From Escallonia rubra (lineage: Eukaryota; Streptophyta; Magnoliopsida; Escalloniales; Escalloniaceae): a stretch of 64,000 nucleotides of DNA. Positions 1 through 11,179 of this stretch are shown one piece after another (positions within the stretch are counted from its first letter, which is position 1; every line of letters starts with the position of its first letter). The notes under the pieces are model-generated. The model was not told the DNA's origin and did no database searches. It worked only from the letters and a program-made list of their open reading frames with translations. The DNA is taken from assembly GCA_033065855.1 (NCBI GenBank), contig JAVXUO010002267.1:1-64000 (forward strand), read 5' to 3'. Made by a program: the position numbers and the translations under genes.

Positions 1-565
1 GGCCCAATATCTAGGGCCGGGCCCGGGCAAAATTTTATTTTAAATTTTTTTTTGTTATTCAATTTTAAATTTCATCTCTAGGCAATATTCACAATTTAAC
101 GAACCCAATCTTTATCCTTTTATTTCATTATAAGTAATATACATATGTATGTATGTATATAATAATAATATTTGTTAGCCATTATATTTTTTATTATATG
201 TTAAACATTTTCATACTCTTCTTGGTGAGCTTTATTAATAAAATCTTAACACATAACAATTTATATAGAAAAATAATAAATGTGTTCATAGGCCCTCCTC
301 CTTTTATCCGGGCTTCGGACCGGCTGCTTGTAAACAAACAGGCGAAGTTACCTATTTTTTTATATATACGAAAAAATATATATCTTGCTTGTAAAAATTT
401 ATTTTATATATATGTAAAAAAAGTATATTTTGTGAAAAAAATTATTCTTAAAACTCTAACAATCAAAATAATAATGCATGTCTATCCAAAATATCAGCAA
501 TCAAAGATCAAGAAATCTGCAACGTCAACCAAAAGGATCAAAAGAGGAAAATAAAAACAAATTAC
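1..565. repeat. 3' flank and possible left terminus of the hAT element
   Basis: AT-rich sequence downstream of the hAT transposase. A GC-rich stretch at about 12-28 (TAGGGCCGGGCCCGGGC) resembles the terminal or subterminal motif of plant hAT elements, and a weaker GGGCTTCGGACCGGC lies near 310. I found no matching inverted terminus on the other side of the transposase and no 8-bp target duplication, so the outer limits of the element are unresolved. The short open frames here look like chance. Confidence 0.35.
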
Positions 566-2842
566 CTAATCATCCGGAAGTACTTCAATATCCGAGTCAC
601 TGCTCTTCCTATCATCAATCGGTTTATCTTGCTCGCGGTAATTCGCATCAAGATAATCCTTCCAACATACACATAGCTCGAGCGACTCGGGGTTAAGACG
701 ACTCCTCCTGTCATCCAAAACCCTCCCGCTTGCTGAAAATGCCGACTCTGAAGCAACCGTGGAGGCTTGCACTGGCAGTACATCCCGTGCAATTTGGGAT
801 AAAGTTTTATACATGTTTTGATTTTGTTTCCAAAAATTTAACAAATTAAAATTAACATGTTCTTGCCTTGATAAATCAGAATAATGATCAGTATTTGCAT
901 ATACACCAATCTCATTAAAAGAGGAAAAAGTATACGAACCTCCCGAATTAGAAGTACCTTCACCTGGTAGTTGTCTTGCTACTAGATGTTCAAAGCCTTG
1001 AAGGTATGGCGCATAATACCTCTCAGCAGTGGATGATGATGTAGCTCGCCCGCGCACGTCAGCAGAATTACGATAGAGGTTGAACAAGTCCTCAAACCTC
1101 TTGCTCACTTTTGCTGTGAGCAAGGTTGTGTCATCTGCTGTGTAGCGCATTAATTTCGATATCTCTTGTATCGAGGCGTTCACGCCATGCAACTTTAACC
1201 TAGGATCTAAACAAGTAGCCACAGTAAAAATAGCAGGCAGTTTACTCCAATATTTATTAAATTTTTGATCCATCACTTGTACTATTTCCCTAAAGGGTCC
1301 TATATATCTCCATTTTGTTAACATTGTAGCCATCTTCAGAATTTCTATTACAGCGAGACGAGAGGTGGGATAGTACGTACCAGACAATAAATTGGTAGAC
1401 GTGTAGAATACCTCCAAAAATTCAGCTAGGTATGTGGCCATCTGCCATTCCTCTTGAGTTGGCAAGCCGGCTGGGAACTGGGTTAGTAGAAAATGCGTAT
1501 AGACTTCTCGGTATGCCAGAATGTGTAAAAGCATGTGGTATGTAGAGTTCCACCTGTGAGGGACATCTGTAATTGCTCTCCTGCGAGACATATTATATTG
1601 AACACACAACGTTTTAAATTGTTGTGTTCTCAAACTCGAGCCATTAACATACGCTGTCATACCCCTCATTTTGAGCAGAATATCTCCTGCAGCAGCTAAA
1701 CCATCTTGAACAATTAAATTAATAATGTGACAAACACAGCGAACATGAAATAATTCACCATGAAGTACAGGTTGAAGCGTGTCCTTTAAAGCTGCAACAG
1801 CAGCTTTATTATTAGAAGCATTATCAAAACTAACACTCATAATCTTATCCTTAATTTTAAATGTGGTGCATGCTTTTAATATAAGAATAGCAATGTTCAT
1901 TCCATCGTGCGGATAAGGGAAGTGCTCGAAAGCGATGATTCTCTTGTGCATAACCCAATCTGCATCAATCCAATGAGCGGTCACACAAGAATAACTAACA
2001 AAAGTATAAGGAGATTGCCAAATATCAGAAGTAAGACTAACTTTACCGTCAAATTTATCGAAATAATCGATAAGGCGTGCTTTAGCAGCCTTGTACTGTC
2101 GGAGTGCATCGGATCTAGTTGTGTTTCTAGTAACCTTTTTGTACAAAGGTTGGACGTATGTGTTCATATATCTAGAGTACTTAGGATTATCGGCAAAAGA
2201 AAAGGCTTGTTCATCATGAATAACAAATTCAGCGAGACCGTCTCTTTGCTCTCGCTGATTATAAACAAATAACTTACCATCAAAAGATAACTGCGTTTGG
2301 GTAGGTTCGACGTGGCCTTGTCGAGGTGCACACTGAGGGTAATGCCTGTTAAGATGTCCATTACCACTACCAGTCGAAAATAATTTAAGACAGTACTTAC
2401 ATCGAGCTTTTCGGATGTCGTCCACCGTAACTACGTCGAAATGATTCCAACACTCGGCTTTCTTCTTTTTCCCCTTTTGGACTTCTGGCACGTTATCGGA
2501 GGCATTGCTCGGCCCTTCTTCATCATGACCAGGCATAGGGTTAAGATTATGCCACTGAGTAGTAGCTTCGCCAACCGAGCTGCGTCCTTGACTATAATGC
2601 GGGGGGTCTTCATCAAGCGTGTATTCAAAATCTGGAATGTTTTGATTGAACTCCCAATTGGCTTGGGTATCTATCATAGAGCCTGTACTCATTCGTCCAC
2701 GAACGAATGGTTGTGTTGGTGCTTGGATTGGTGTTTCTGATGGCCGTGGCGCTGGCGCTTGTGCTGGTGGTGGTGCTTGCGATGATGATGATGTTTTTCG
2801 TGATGACGATGCACGCCTAATTCTCTTAATTATTCCAGACAT
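566..2842 (-). CDS. hAT-family transposase, BED zinc finger / RICESLEEPER-like, intact frame
   Basis: A 758-residue uninterrupted frame, close to the usual length of plant hAT transposases. In order: a low-complexity Ser/Pro/Ala-rich N-terminus (about 1-60); a BED zinc finger with W132, C148, C151, H163 and H167; an RNase H-like core with the first acidic site in SLTSDIWQS (D273) and the second in SVSFDNASNN (D340), followed by the family's CHIINLIVQDG motif; and a C-terminal hAT dimerisation domain ending in ASESAFSASGRVLDDRRSRL. These enzymes bind element ends and move them by cut and paste. The alternative is a domesticated RICESLEEPER/DAYSLEEPER-type host gene. The nearby GC-rich hAT-like terminus and repetitive surroundings favour a transposon. 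The frame is open, so it is recent or under constraint. No introns are needed. Family assignment is firm; activity is unknown. Confidence 0.9.
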   Translation of the reverse strand: MSGIIKRIRRASSSRKTSSSSQAPPPAQAPAPRPSETPIQAPTQPFVRGRMSTGSMIDTQANWEFNQNIPDFEYTLDEDPPHYSQGRSSVGEATTQWHNLNPMPGHDEEGPSNASDNVPEVQKGKKKKAECWNHFDVVTVDDIRKARCKYCLKLFSTGSGNGHLNRHYPQCAPRQGHVEPTQTQLSFDGKLFVYNQREQRDGLAEFVIHDEQAFSFADNPKYSRYMNTYVQPLYKKVTRNTTRSDALRQYKAAKARLIDYFDKFDGKVSLTSDIWQSPYTFVSYSCVTAHWIDADWVMHKRIIAFEHFPYPHDGMNIAILILKACTTFKIKDKIMSVSFDNASNNKAAVAALKDTLQPVLHGELFHVRCVCHIINLIVQDGLAAAGDILLKMRGMTAYVNGSSLRTQQFKTLCVQYNMSRRRAITDVPHRWNSTYHMLLHILAYREVYTHFLLTQFPAGLPTQEEWQMATYLAEFLEVFYTSTNLLSGTYYPTSRLAVIEILKMATMLTKWRYIGPFREIVQVMDQKFNKYWSKLPAIFTVATCLDPRLKLHGVNASIQEISKLMRYTADDTTLLTAKVSKRFEDLFNLYRNSADVRGRATSSSTAERYYAPYLQGFEHLVARQLPGEGTSNSGGSYTFSSFNEIGVYANTDHYSDLSRQEHVNFNLLNFWKQNQNMYKTLSQIARDVLPVQASTVASESAFSASGRVLDDRRSRLNPESLELCVCWKDYLDANYREQDKPIDDRKSSDSDIEVLPDD

Positions 2843-2902
2843 ATTTCACGCTAAACTTTGTAAGAGTAACTAAATGCACAATTATTCCAGACATATTTCA
2901 CG
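2829..2902 (-). repeat. 52-bp-offset duplication of the transposase start, creating an upstream ATG
   Basis: About 22 bp around the transposase start codon (ATTATTCCAGACATATTTCACG on the plus strand) occurs twice, at about 2827-2850 and 2879-2902. The upstream ATG (2894) is 52 bases from the annotated start, so it is out of frame. It opens a 22-codon frame that begins with the same five residues and ends just inside the main frame. The downstream ATG gives the full-length protein and is preferred. Confidence 0.75.
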
Positions 2903-4287
2903 TACGAAATCAAATATGAAGAGTTTGGTTCGGATAAAAATCCCTTAATACGATCCAGGTTATGCGCTCGCTGTTATTCAACCTTGTTCAAACCTCGAAT
3001 TAACCTAAATGGAAAAATTAATTATTAGAATTCAGCCTAGCCTCACAAATTATTAATATAATGCTTAATCTTAATCATTGCTCACTCTGACACTCTTAAA
3101 GTAAACGAAAACGAACCGGATTGCTCGAGCAGCTAAACCTAGCTAACCGATAACCTTGCACAGTCTGTAACGCATTAAGACACTCTAGAATGATAATAAA
3201 TTCTTATAAAATTCTTTTGTACATTAAAACAGCATAACAAGTTACAATATAAATTTTCTGAAATTTTGAATATTTTCAAATTCAAAACGATTTTCTTAAA
3301 TACCAGAAAAAACCCAAAAAGAGCAATTAATGCTTCTAGCCCAAATCAAAGTCCCATAATTTTCATGATAGCTTCAAAATATATAAGAAAAATAGTGAAA
3401 CAGAAATTAGGATTTAAAAAGTAACGAAACCATTTTAAAATCATCCGTTTTGCTAAATCAAATACGATATGGAATTAGTATCAAATCAACTCTAAAAATT
3501 ACGAAACTTAAAAAGAAACTTATTTACATCATAAAATCATTACAGTAATTGTTCCAGAATTTATTAACTATTGTAAGAACACCAAACTAATTTTAGTGTA
3601 ACTAAACTTTAAAAAAATATTGAAGAAATTAAAAGCTATCAGAGAAATTTGAAATGTTAACAGTAATTCTAGAATTATCCTAAGAATATTCCTATAAAGT
3701 TTCAGCATTTTATGAGAATTGCACGATGCCCCATAGCTACGTGGTACAACTGTGCAAGCACAGTGTACCACTCCCACTGCACAGAATTGTTAACCTTTTA
3801 CCCATCTTCTTCTTCTCTACACCTTCTGTCCAAACCCAGAACACACTCATACACAGCACGGCTGTCCCTCCTCTTCTCCTTTATACACACTATCACACAA
3901 ACACACACAAGCAATATACAAACCCACTTCATGAAATCTCACAAACCCATTTCACATATATCATTTCCCACACAGCAGTCCCACTATTCTCACCCAACAC
4001 ACACAGGATCACACATTTCAGCATATATTCTCATTGCCTTTCACACACCCACTGCCAAGGAGGGAGCAAATCAGGCGTGGGGAATGGACTATAACAGGAG
4101 GTCATTCTTTTAGGGGCAGGGGTAATTTGGGAAGAGCAAATTAAAGGAGTTAAGAAAACCCATTTTTTCCTAACCTCTCCCCTTGTTCAGAAATTTTAAA
4201 AAGCTGCCCCACTTTTTCACAAGTTTTCAAAACAAACCCATCATCCCCAAAAATTTTACCCAAAAACCCACTTTTTCCTAATTTTCC
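2903..4287. other. Anonymous AT-rich sequence
   Basis: No gene, terminal repeat or RNA is recognisable. The overlapping frames near 3712-4113 are rich in His, Ser, Thr and Pro, come from CA-rich sequence, and have no domain features. This may be the body of an old LTR or non-coding element. Confidence 0.4.
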
Positions 4288-4966
4288 CAAAACTTAATTA
4301 GACAGTTTTTTCACGAATTTATAAAAAATATCTAGAGCATGATTTTGCCAAAGTGAAAAACAAAGACCCTAGGTATTTTCAAAAGATCTGTATCAGGTAA
4401 AAATTTCAGATTTTTCCAAAGACTGTAAAGGGGCTAACTGATACGGGGAACCTTGTACCTTCGCAGTCTAATTTAAAATACCAAGCTAGCGCAATTTCGC
4501 GCGAAACTTTTATGAGAACCCTAGGATGTTGGGAAGTTCCATTCCCCAGGAATTCGCGCCATTCCGAAGCCGTTAGCTATTTTTTTGGCCGAACGGCCTT
4601 TTAAGCGCTCGATCCGGACACCGGTTCGCGATTTTTGCGCGAAAGATCCGTAAAATACTTTTTAGATCAAGGATGAACTCAAGAAGCGTAAAATAGCATT
4701 TTGAGGCACTTTTGAGATTTTTCCTGATGCCAGGGGCATTTTGGTAATTTGCCACCCCGCGAGGGGTGTTTTGGTAATTTTCCCGCGCCAAGTTTTTCAA
4801 ACGACTTTTTAGTCCAGAAATGTAAGTAAACCACCTGAAATGTTGTTTTGAAGCTGGTTCGGGGGCGTAATTGTCGCTAGGGGTGAAAACTTAATTAGAC
4901 AGTTTTTTCACGAATTTATAAAAAATAGCTAGAGCGTGATTTTGCCAAAGTGCAAAACAAAGACCC
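4288..4966 (+). repeat. 80-bp direct repeat pair, 596 bp apart
   Basis: A segment starting AAAACTTAATTAGACAG and running through ATTTTGCCAAAGTG to ACAAAGACCCT occurs at about 4288-4370 and again at about 4884-4968 with few changes. The second copy leads directly into the 167-bp tandem repeat. The intervening sequence is non-coding. Nature unknown; probably part of one old repetitive element. Confidence 0.6.
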
Positions 4967-4967
4967 T

Positions 4968-5335
4968 GTCTCATTTTTCGCCGAAATTCATAGAAATGGG
5001 CTAACTAGCGTGCCTCATGTGCAATGAGCGAAAAAAAAGTGACAAAAAAAATTACAAGATTTTTCGAACGTTATGAATTGGCCCATAAAGTGTGCCCGAA
5101 TAGGCCCTTCATAAGAAAACCCAAAAAATAACGTGTCTCGTTTTTCGCCGAAATACATAAGAATGGGCTAACTAGCGTGCCTCATGTGCAATGAGCGAAA
5201 AAAAAGTGACAAAAAAAATTACAAGATTTTTCGAACGTTATGAATTGGCCCCTAAAGTGTGCCCGAATAGGCCCTTCATAGGAAAACTCAAAAAATAACG
5301 TGTCTCGTTTTTCGCCGAAATACATTTCATTAGAA
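4968..5335 (+). repeat. 167-bp tandem repeat, about 2.2 copies
   Basis: The motif TTTTTCGCCGAAAT starts successive units near 4976, 5143 and 5310, an exact 167-bp spacing. Copies 1 and 2 share nearly all bases, including GGGCTAACTAGCGTGCC and CAATGAGCG. Copy 3 is cut short after about 25 bp. The near-identity of the copies implies a young tandem duplication. No coding potential. Confidence 0.85.
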
Positions 5336-5403
5336 AACCCTGAGATTAACGAGTCTAATTTTTTGAATATGCTCATAAAAATGGGCTATGGGGTGAAAAG
5401 ACA

Positions 5404-5759
5404 ATAAAGAAAAAAGGAAAGAAGAAAGAAAGAAAAAAAAAAAAAGGGAAAGAAGAAAGAAAGAAAAGGAAAGTGGGGGCCACGGGGTGGGGGGCAAGGG
5501 GGGTGGGGGTCACGGCAATAATGCCAATCGCAAGTCCTACATGCAATTGGGCATTAATGCCAATCGCATGAAAGACTTGCAATTGGGCATTAATGCCCAT
5601 TTTCTCGCGATAATTTCATTTTCTCGTGATATTTTGGTGAATTTCTCGTGCCATTTTGGTCCTTTTTCGTCCTTTTTTTGTCCGTGCTTCCAATCGCTGC
5701 TCTTACCTGCGATTGGGTGGGAAAATTTTTATTTTCCCACCGGTCGATGGGGATCGGCC

Positions 5760-5810
<51 letters not shown>

Positions 5811-5812
5811 TC
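5404..5812 (+). repeat. Purine tract, reiterated palindromic motif and (TA)n microsatellite
   Basis: Three low-complexity tracts follow each other: an A/G-rich tract (about 5404-5475), a motif built on GGGCATTAATGCC and CAATCGCA repeated with a period of about 40 bp (about 5517-5602), and a (TA)n run of about 46 bp (about 5764-5809). The repeated motif contains the palindrome GCATTAATGC. No gene is present. Confidence 0.7.
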
Positions 5813-5824
5813 CATTTTTTTAGT

Positions 5825-6680
5825 ATTTTCTATCTAACCGCCTCAAAGAGGGGCGGTCAACATCTTTCTAGTTTTGTCCCTCTCGATCAGTTTTTAGAAT
5901 ACAGATGTATATTTTTTTCATTTTCAGTTCTTTCATTCGTCTCTCGCTGGAGCGAACCGTGGCATGTATGATTTGAACTTGCTGATGACTCTCTCTCTAA
6001 ATTTCTCTCTGAAGGTAGATAATTGAACGTAACCCCTCCTTGTTTCATTACCATCCACCGGCCACCATGACCACCACCACCATTACAAACACCAAAGTAC
6101 GCACCACCTCTACCACGGTCCAACCAGCTCCGCCACCATACCCACCACCGTTAAGGACTTACTAGGAAAGTACCTGCCACTACCTTTGCAGCGCCGCCAT
6201 CACCAACACCCATCACCCACCAAACATGCCCTTATCAGATTCACCACATCAATTGATCAAGGCTTAACACCATTCGTTGCAAGACAATTTAAATTTTTTT
6301 AATTTAGATCTAACTCTCAAGGGGAAAAAAATGAAGCAAAATAAAGGTAGAAGATTTAAATTGACAGGGTTGAGGTTGACGGTACTCGATGGGGGCGGTG
6401 GGATCTGATGGCGGAAGCCTCCACTGTCAGATGATTATGGTGGCTAGTTGCAAGGATGATTATGGTGGATGGTCGTGGGTAAAGCTATGGTGGGCTATAG
6501 GTGTTATGGTGGTGGGTGAGGTAATAAAAATATGTTTAAGAGGATAAGAGAGAGAGTCGAATGAATGAGAGGAGAAGCATATCTACGAGGAGGGACTTTT
6601 TGGGGCAAAAATTGCTAAAATAGCTAACCGCCACAAAGATGGGAGGTTAAGTGAGTGGAAAATAAAGAAATCTGATATAG
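5825..6680. mobile_element. Possible small non-autonomous DNA element
   Basis: Two copies of a hairpin-like motif, ACCGCCTCAAAGAGGGGCGGT near 5838 and ACCGCCACAAAGATGGGAGGT near 6624, are followed or preceded by sequence that matches in inverted orientation (GGGACAAAACTAG against GGGGCAAAAATTG). Together they could be the ends of a roughly 850-bp inverted-repeat element. The match is imperfect and no target duplication was found. The minus-strand frame at 5887-6123 inside is Gly-rich and unconvincing. Confidence 0.3.
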
Positions 6681-8490
6681 GTTGTTCATTATTAGACGTG
6701 GATGGCTAAATTATAGGTGGAGAAATAAAGAGTTCTTCACCGAAAGATTTAAGGTAATTGAAAACAAGCAATTTTCCCTACCAAGCTTCAAACTTACGCT
6801 TGTAGGAATCCAAAATATCTGACACACTGTCGAAAAAAGAAAAAAAATGGCTGATATGGTTAAATACAAAAACAGATTAAACCCAAGAAATTAGTTAACA
6901 CCGAAAATCATCATCTTACCAAATTTCAAATTAAAAATTAAAAGTTTGAAGCCAACCTTGGTAGGAGGTTTCTTGGGTGCCCCAGATATTGATAGCATGA
7001 GTTTGTAAACCCCCAACCGCGGCGCTTGATCATTTTGACTTTGTTGATTAACATCGTATATTGATAGCATGAGTTCGTAAAAAATCAGTTCTTATATAAT
7101 ACTTTACTGGTATTCTTTTGATTTAGGGTTGGCAGGATGGCATAAACTATATACATGGAATGCTTGTTCTTGTAAGGGATTTTTTGTTACGAATCAAGTG
7201 TTCGTAATGAGACATCACTTTAAAATTTTCCTTTACTAAAGTTGAAACACCAATGTCAACGACATTAGGTGTAAATGTAGTATAAAGTATGGATTTATAT
7301 ACACTAAACAAAAGTTCCCATATACTATATCGATCAGTAGCTTCAGTGTGGTATCAAGTATATAGAATCACAGAGACTATCCAAAAGTTCCCATATCATA
7401 GATCATACCAAATTACAATTGTTCATACCTTATTCACTTGTAACTTGGGCTTCACTGATGCACCTCATTCACTTCCAACATTTCTTACTGATGACCTGAA
7501 GTTTATAGGTATGCCAATGCTCCTCAAGTTCTTTTTTGCTCACCACCCTTCTTCTTCATCGGTGACCTAAGCTTCCCTGGAACACCATTTCTTCCGGGCA
7601 AAGAGCTATGTTTAATCCTCCCACCAAATGTTGTACTCGACCCCTATGAATTCAGTTGGCCTCTGTTTTGTGCTTGTGTTATTGCACCAGAGCTTTACCA
7701 GATTACAGAGTTGATGTCTCAGCAATGTGTCTATGCCTTTTAAGCTGCACAAACAAAATAAAAAGGATGGTCAGTAAACATACACAAACTTTTACCTTTC
7801 ACTCACATATGGAGGTAATTTTATTCCTCCACCAAAAAGCATTTTAGCTACGGAGTTAAAGTTCCCTGTTGAAGAAACAACTGCATCTTTAATTATCTTG
7901 TTCGGAGGCCTCGTCTCTTCAACTGCTGTTTGGGAACTTATGGGCTGCAAAACAAGGAAAATATGTATTAAGTACGGCATGAACTAATGGAAAACACTGT
8001 GTACAACTGCTTGGTTCTTACTTTTGGATCAAGCCTCTCAGCACTCACTCCGGTCTTCATCTCAAAACTCAACTCCCTTATGTCATCAAGTCGTTCAAAA
8101 GTCCTTGACGATTAGCCATCTCATCATCTGCATCAATCCTCCCATCATTTTGGTCCAATCCCCTCTGCATTTGCTTATGTTTTTTGACCTGGTACAGCCT
8201 CATTGTCATTTCCTTTTGTTACTTGTTATCATGTACAACTGTTATCTACAATAAGAACTGAACTATAGTAACAATTTAACTACTCTTATCTACTTTAAGA
8301 AATGGGGCTGACATGTTAGGAAAAGTTGATAGGCCTGATATACTTCCTCGTGTTGAATAGGCAAGAGGAAGGTTTAGAACCAAGAAGAAAAGAAGCCAAT
8401 GAACTACTATCCAGCAACAATCTTCAAAACTTACTCCAGTATTGAGGATAGAATAAGTGCAGCAAATTGGGATTTTAGGGTATAATGCAG
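6681..8490. other. Anonymous sequence
   Basis: No recognisable gene. A short direct repeat (ATTGATAGCATGAGTT) occurs near 6990 and 7060. Frames of 60-90 codons between 7289 and 8254 have no domain features and are probably chance. Confidence 0.4.
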
Positions 8491-8496
8491 GGACAT

Positions 8497-8920
8497 GTAA
8501 GGGACAAGGACCTGACTCTGTTAGTGAAGGCATGGCAAAGAAAGCCCGAAAGAAGAGTAAGATACTTCGATGAGTTTTTGTAATTATATTATATGTTTGG
8601 AAGCTAAAACCTTTTTCTAATTATTAATGGAGGTGAGCAAAGGACTTGATTTTGTGAGTAAAGGTATGGCAAAGAAAGCTCAGAAGAAGGTAGCAAAAGC
8701 AAATGAGAATGGGGCAGGACCAAGTCAAGGATTAGAAGCGAATGCAGAGGGGACTTTCTAACTTGTGAGAGATTGTTGTTGATAGTAGTTCATTGTAAAA
8801 CTTCCTTGTATTAGGTACGTGTGGAAGCTAATTCTTGCCTCATTCTTTGTGCAGGTAAGAGAAGGATCTGATTCAGTGAGTAGGGACATGGAAAATAAAG
8901 CTCAAAGAAGCCTTGAGATA
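8497..8920 (+). repeat. Triplicated exon-like motif (unknown protein fragment)
   Basis: A coding-like motif of about 45 bp appears three times, near 8510, 8650 and 8868. It reads roughly DSVSEGMAKKARKK, DFVSKGMAKKAQKK and DSVSRDMENKAQRS. The third copy follows a splice-acceptor-like TTTGTGCAG near 8854. The pattern suggests a repeated exon of an unidentified gene or transposon cargo. I do not recognise the family. Confidence 0.35.
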
Positions 8921-9039
8921 TGTTTCTTTGGTAGAGCAGTAGTGGACAAAATTGATAGGATTCAGGTTTTGTTTATGCATACAGGCAACAACATGTTGAT
9001 AAGAATCCCTTATAATGACTGTAGACAACCTTTGTAGGT

Positions 9040-10385
9040 GGTGTTGTGTATTTATTAGGCTTTTTATCATTGATTGGTCTAGGCTTAATAATATTAGGAT
9101 TAATTTAATTAGCCAACTCCAGTCCAGTTCGTGCAGTTTAGGTGGTCCAATCCAGTTAGTTGGTCCAACTAGTTTGGGATTAACCCCTGTCAAAGTTTAG
9201 ATAAGATAGGAGGTCTAGTACTTGGTTTGGACTAGATTTAATTGTATGTCCCGGATTTAGATTAATCACATGTGGTTTATCAAGATGTGTGGTTTTTTCC
9301 CTCTAGAGTTGGTTTAAAAATACATCAATTGAGGGAGGAGAACCGGCCGAATTTCAAAGGGACCAGTAGTGGACTTCAATTAACGCCAAGTAAGGTCGAT
9401 TTAGACTTTTAAGCTTATTTTAGTCTTATCTCCTACAGGTGAGAAGCACGACTAAATAGTCTCATTCTGCATTTCTGCTGCCTTAGACCTCTATAAAAAG
9501 GCTTTTGGCTGCCTCTAAAGGGATAGTCAGTTGGAGAGAAAATTCCCCTCATAAAGGATGTGGATATTGTTTGAGAGCTTAGACTAGCAAGAAAATTTGA
9601 GAGAATAAACCAAGAGGTTTAGATTTCTTAGCCAAGTTTGAGTTCAGTGCATAGTCACCGCATCGTGGAGAATCCGCAGGCAACCGACAAGTCTTCCAAG
9701 CCGACCAAATCAAGAGTCATAAATCCCTCCGCATATCTTTAAGTAGAGTAGTTTAGAATAGTCATAAGTTAGATTAGGTTAAACCCTTTCCCCGCAATCA
9801 AGTTCCGGTCTGTGGGAAAAATCAGAAGAACCATCTCCAAGCCTACCACTAGAAGAAGTTAATTAGCATTAAATTTAGAATTCTGATAGGAATAGAATTA
9901 TGCTAAAATTAGAATTCAACTAGGATTGGACTTCTATCTTGATTAGAATCCTAAAGCAACTAGAAGAGTTGCACAAAAAGAGTTCTAAAAGCAATCAACC
10001 AGAAGAAGTTGAATTATATTAGGTCTCTGAAAAATACGGACCAAGATTTAGGTTACCTCCCATAGGGTCAGTGGAACTACGAGGTTTTGATCCCGAATTG
10101 TTTGGTCGGGTATGTAGGTCATTTGACCCCCATTGTCGAGTTCAAACCAAAGTAGGTTTAATTTGGTTTTTGTTCTTTTGTTATTTTTTTGGGATAAAAT
10201 CACAATAAAACAAGTTAGAGACCGCTTAGGGCATGACGGGGTACCTAACAGCTTCCGTCATATAACTTAGTAAATCCAAATCTCTGGTTCTGTGAGATTA
10301 GAACCTTTAATTAGAAAATATAGAGTTGAACTTTAGGTTTTCTCATTTTCCTTTGTTAGTTATCTAATCAATTTAAAAGATAAGA
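9040..10385 (+). mobile_element. Probable LTR of a Tat/Ogre-type Ty3-gypsy element (remnant)
   Basis: The segment contains a promoter-like CTATAAAAAGGC at about 9491 and ends just before TGGCGACTC (10386-10394). In Tat/Ogre-lineage elements a TGGCGACTC-starting primer-binding site complementary to tRNA-Arg follows the 5' LTR. The phrase GGGCATGACGGGGT near 10231 is also the kind of conserved block I associate with this lineage (from memory). No gag-pol follows, so it is a truncated element or recombined LTR. The left boundary, placed near a TGTTGTG at 9042, is a guess. Confidence 0.4.
9490..9501 (+). promoter_or_regulatory. TATA box of the putative LTR promoter
   Basis: TCTATAAAAAGG is a good plant TATA-box match inside the candidate LTR, at the position expected for the start of the R region. 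Weak on its own; the LTR context supports it. Confidence 0.4.
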
Positions 10386-10394
10386 TGGCGACTC

Positions 10395-11150
10395 GAGAAA
10401 ACCTTTAGTCTTTCTAGGTGGCGGTTCACCCCAATGTCCGTCTCCTGCAAGAACAGTCATATTCATCTACGTCCCCAATGAATATTCCCCCATTCATGCC
10501 AACCATGTCAAACTTTCTTGCCCAAGAGATTTATGCAGTCCAGTGTAAAACAACTTCCTTTATCTTTTCAAGCTTTTCATTTATGTTAGGACATTAAGAC
10601 ACCATCATATTTTTCCATCCACACCCTATCACTATGCATTCTCCTCATCAACTGTTGTCTAATGATCTAAAGTAGGGTTAGTATTGGCGTAACTCTTGAT
10701 TTGAGAATGTACTTACTAAAACTCTCACATAGATTGTTCATTAACATATCACATTTAGGTTGAGGATTGAAATGGGACCTAAACCGTTGCTGGGGCTCCT
10801 AATCAGCTAACTAGTTAAATGATTCACCGTCTATAGTCTTGAACTCTTCCAAGCACCTTTTAGACCATCAACTATTGTAGCTCTTGCAGCAACTCACAAG
10901 GCATCTTTCAAGGTCTTACCCATATGTTTGGCTTGCAAATTATTGCAAATTAAATATGCCTAGCACAGTGCCTTTGTCACTGGTTAGTTGGTGTTCAGCA
11001 AGTACATCTAACAAACCCCTAGTATAGAAGCAAAACAACTTGAAAAAAAAATGTAGTTAAAAAATTATTACGTGGATGTAATATATGTTTTATGATCTGG
11101 TTAGGGTTAAATGGTTTTGTCTAAAAAACTAGGTTGTTATGATTAGTCCA
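10395..11150. other. Anonymous sequence between LTR remnant and LINE
   Basis: No coding frame of note, no terminal repeats. It may hold decayed retrotransposon internal sequence. Confidence 0.35.
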
Positions 11151-11179
11151 AATCCACCATATGGTAAAGAAAAAGTTGA

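Noticed and set aside
5487-5837. 116-codon plus-strand frame
   Set aside because: Ends in a poly(Tyr-Ile) run encoded by the (TA)n microsatellite; no conserved feature.
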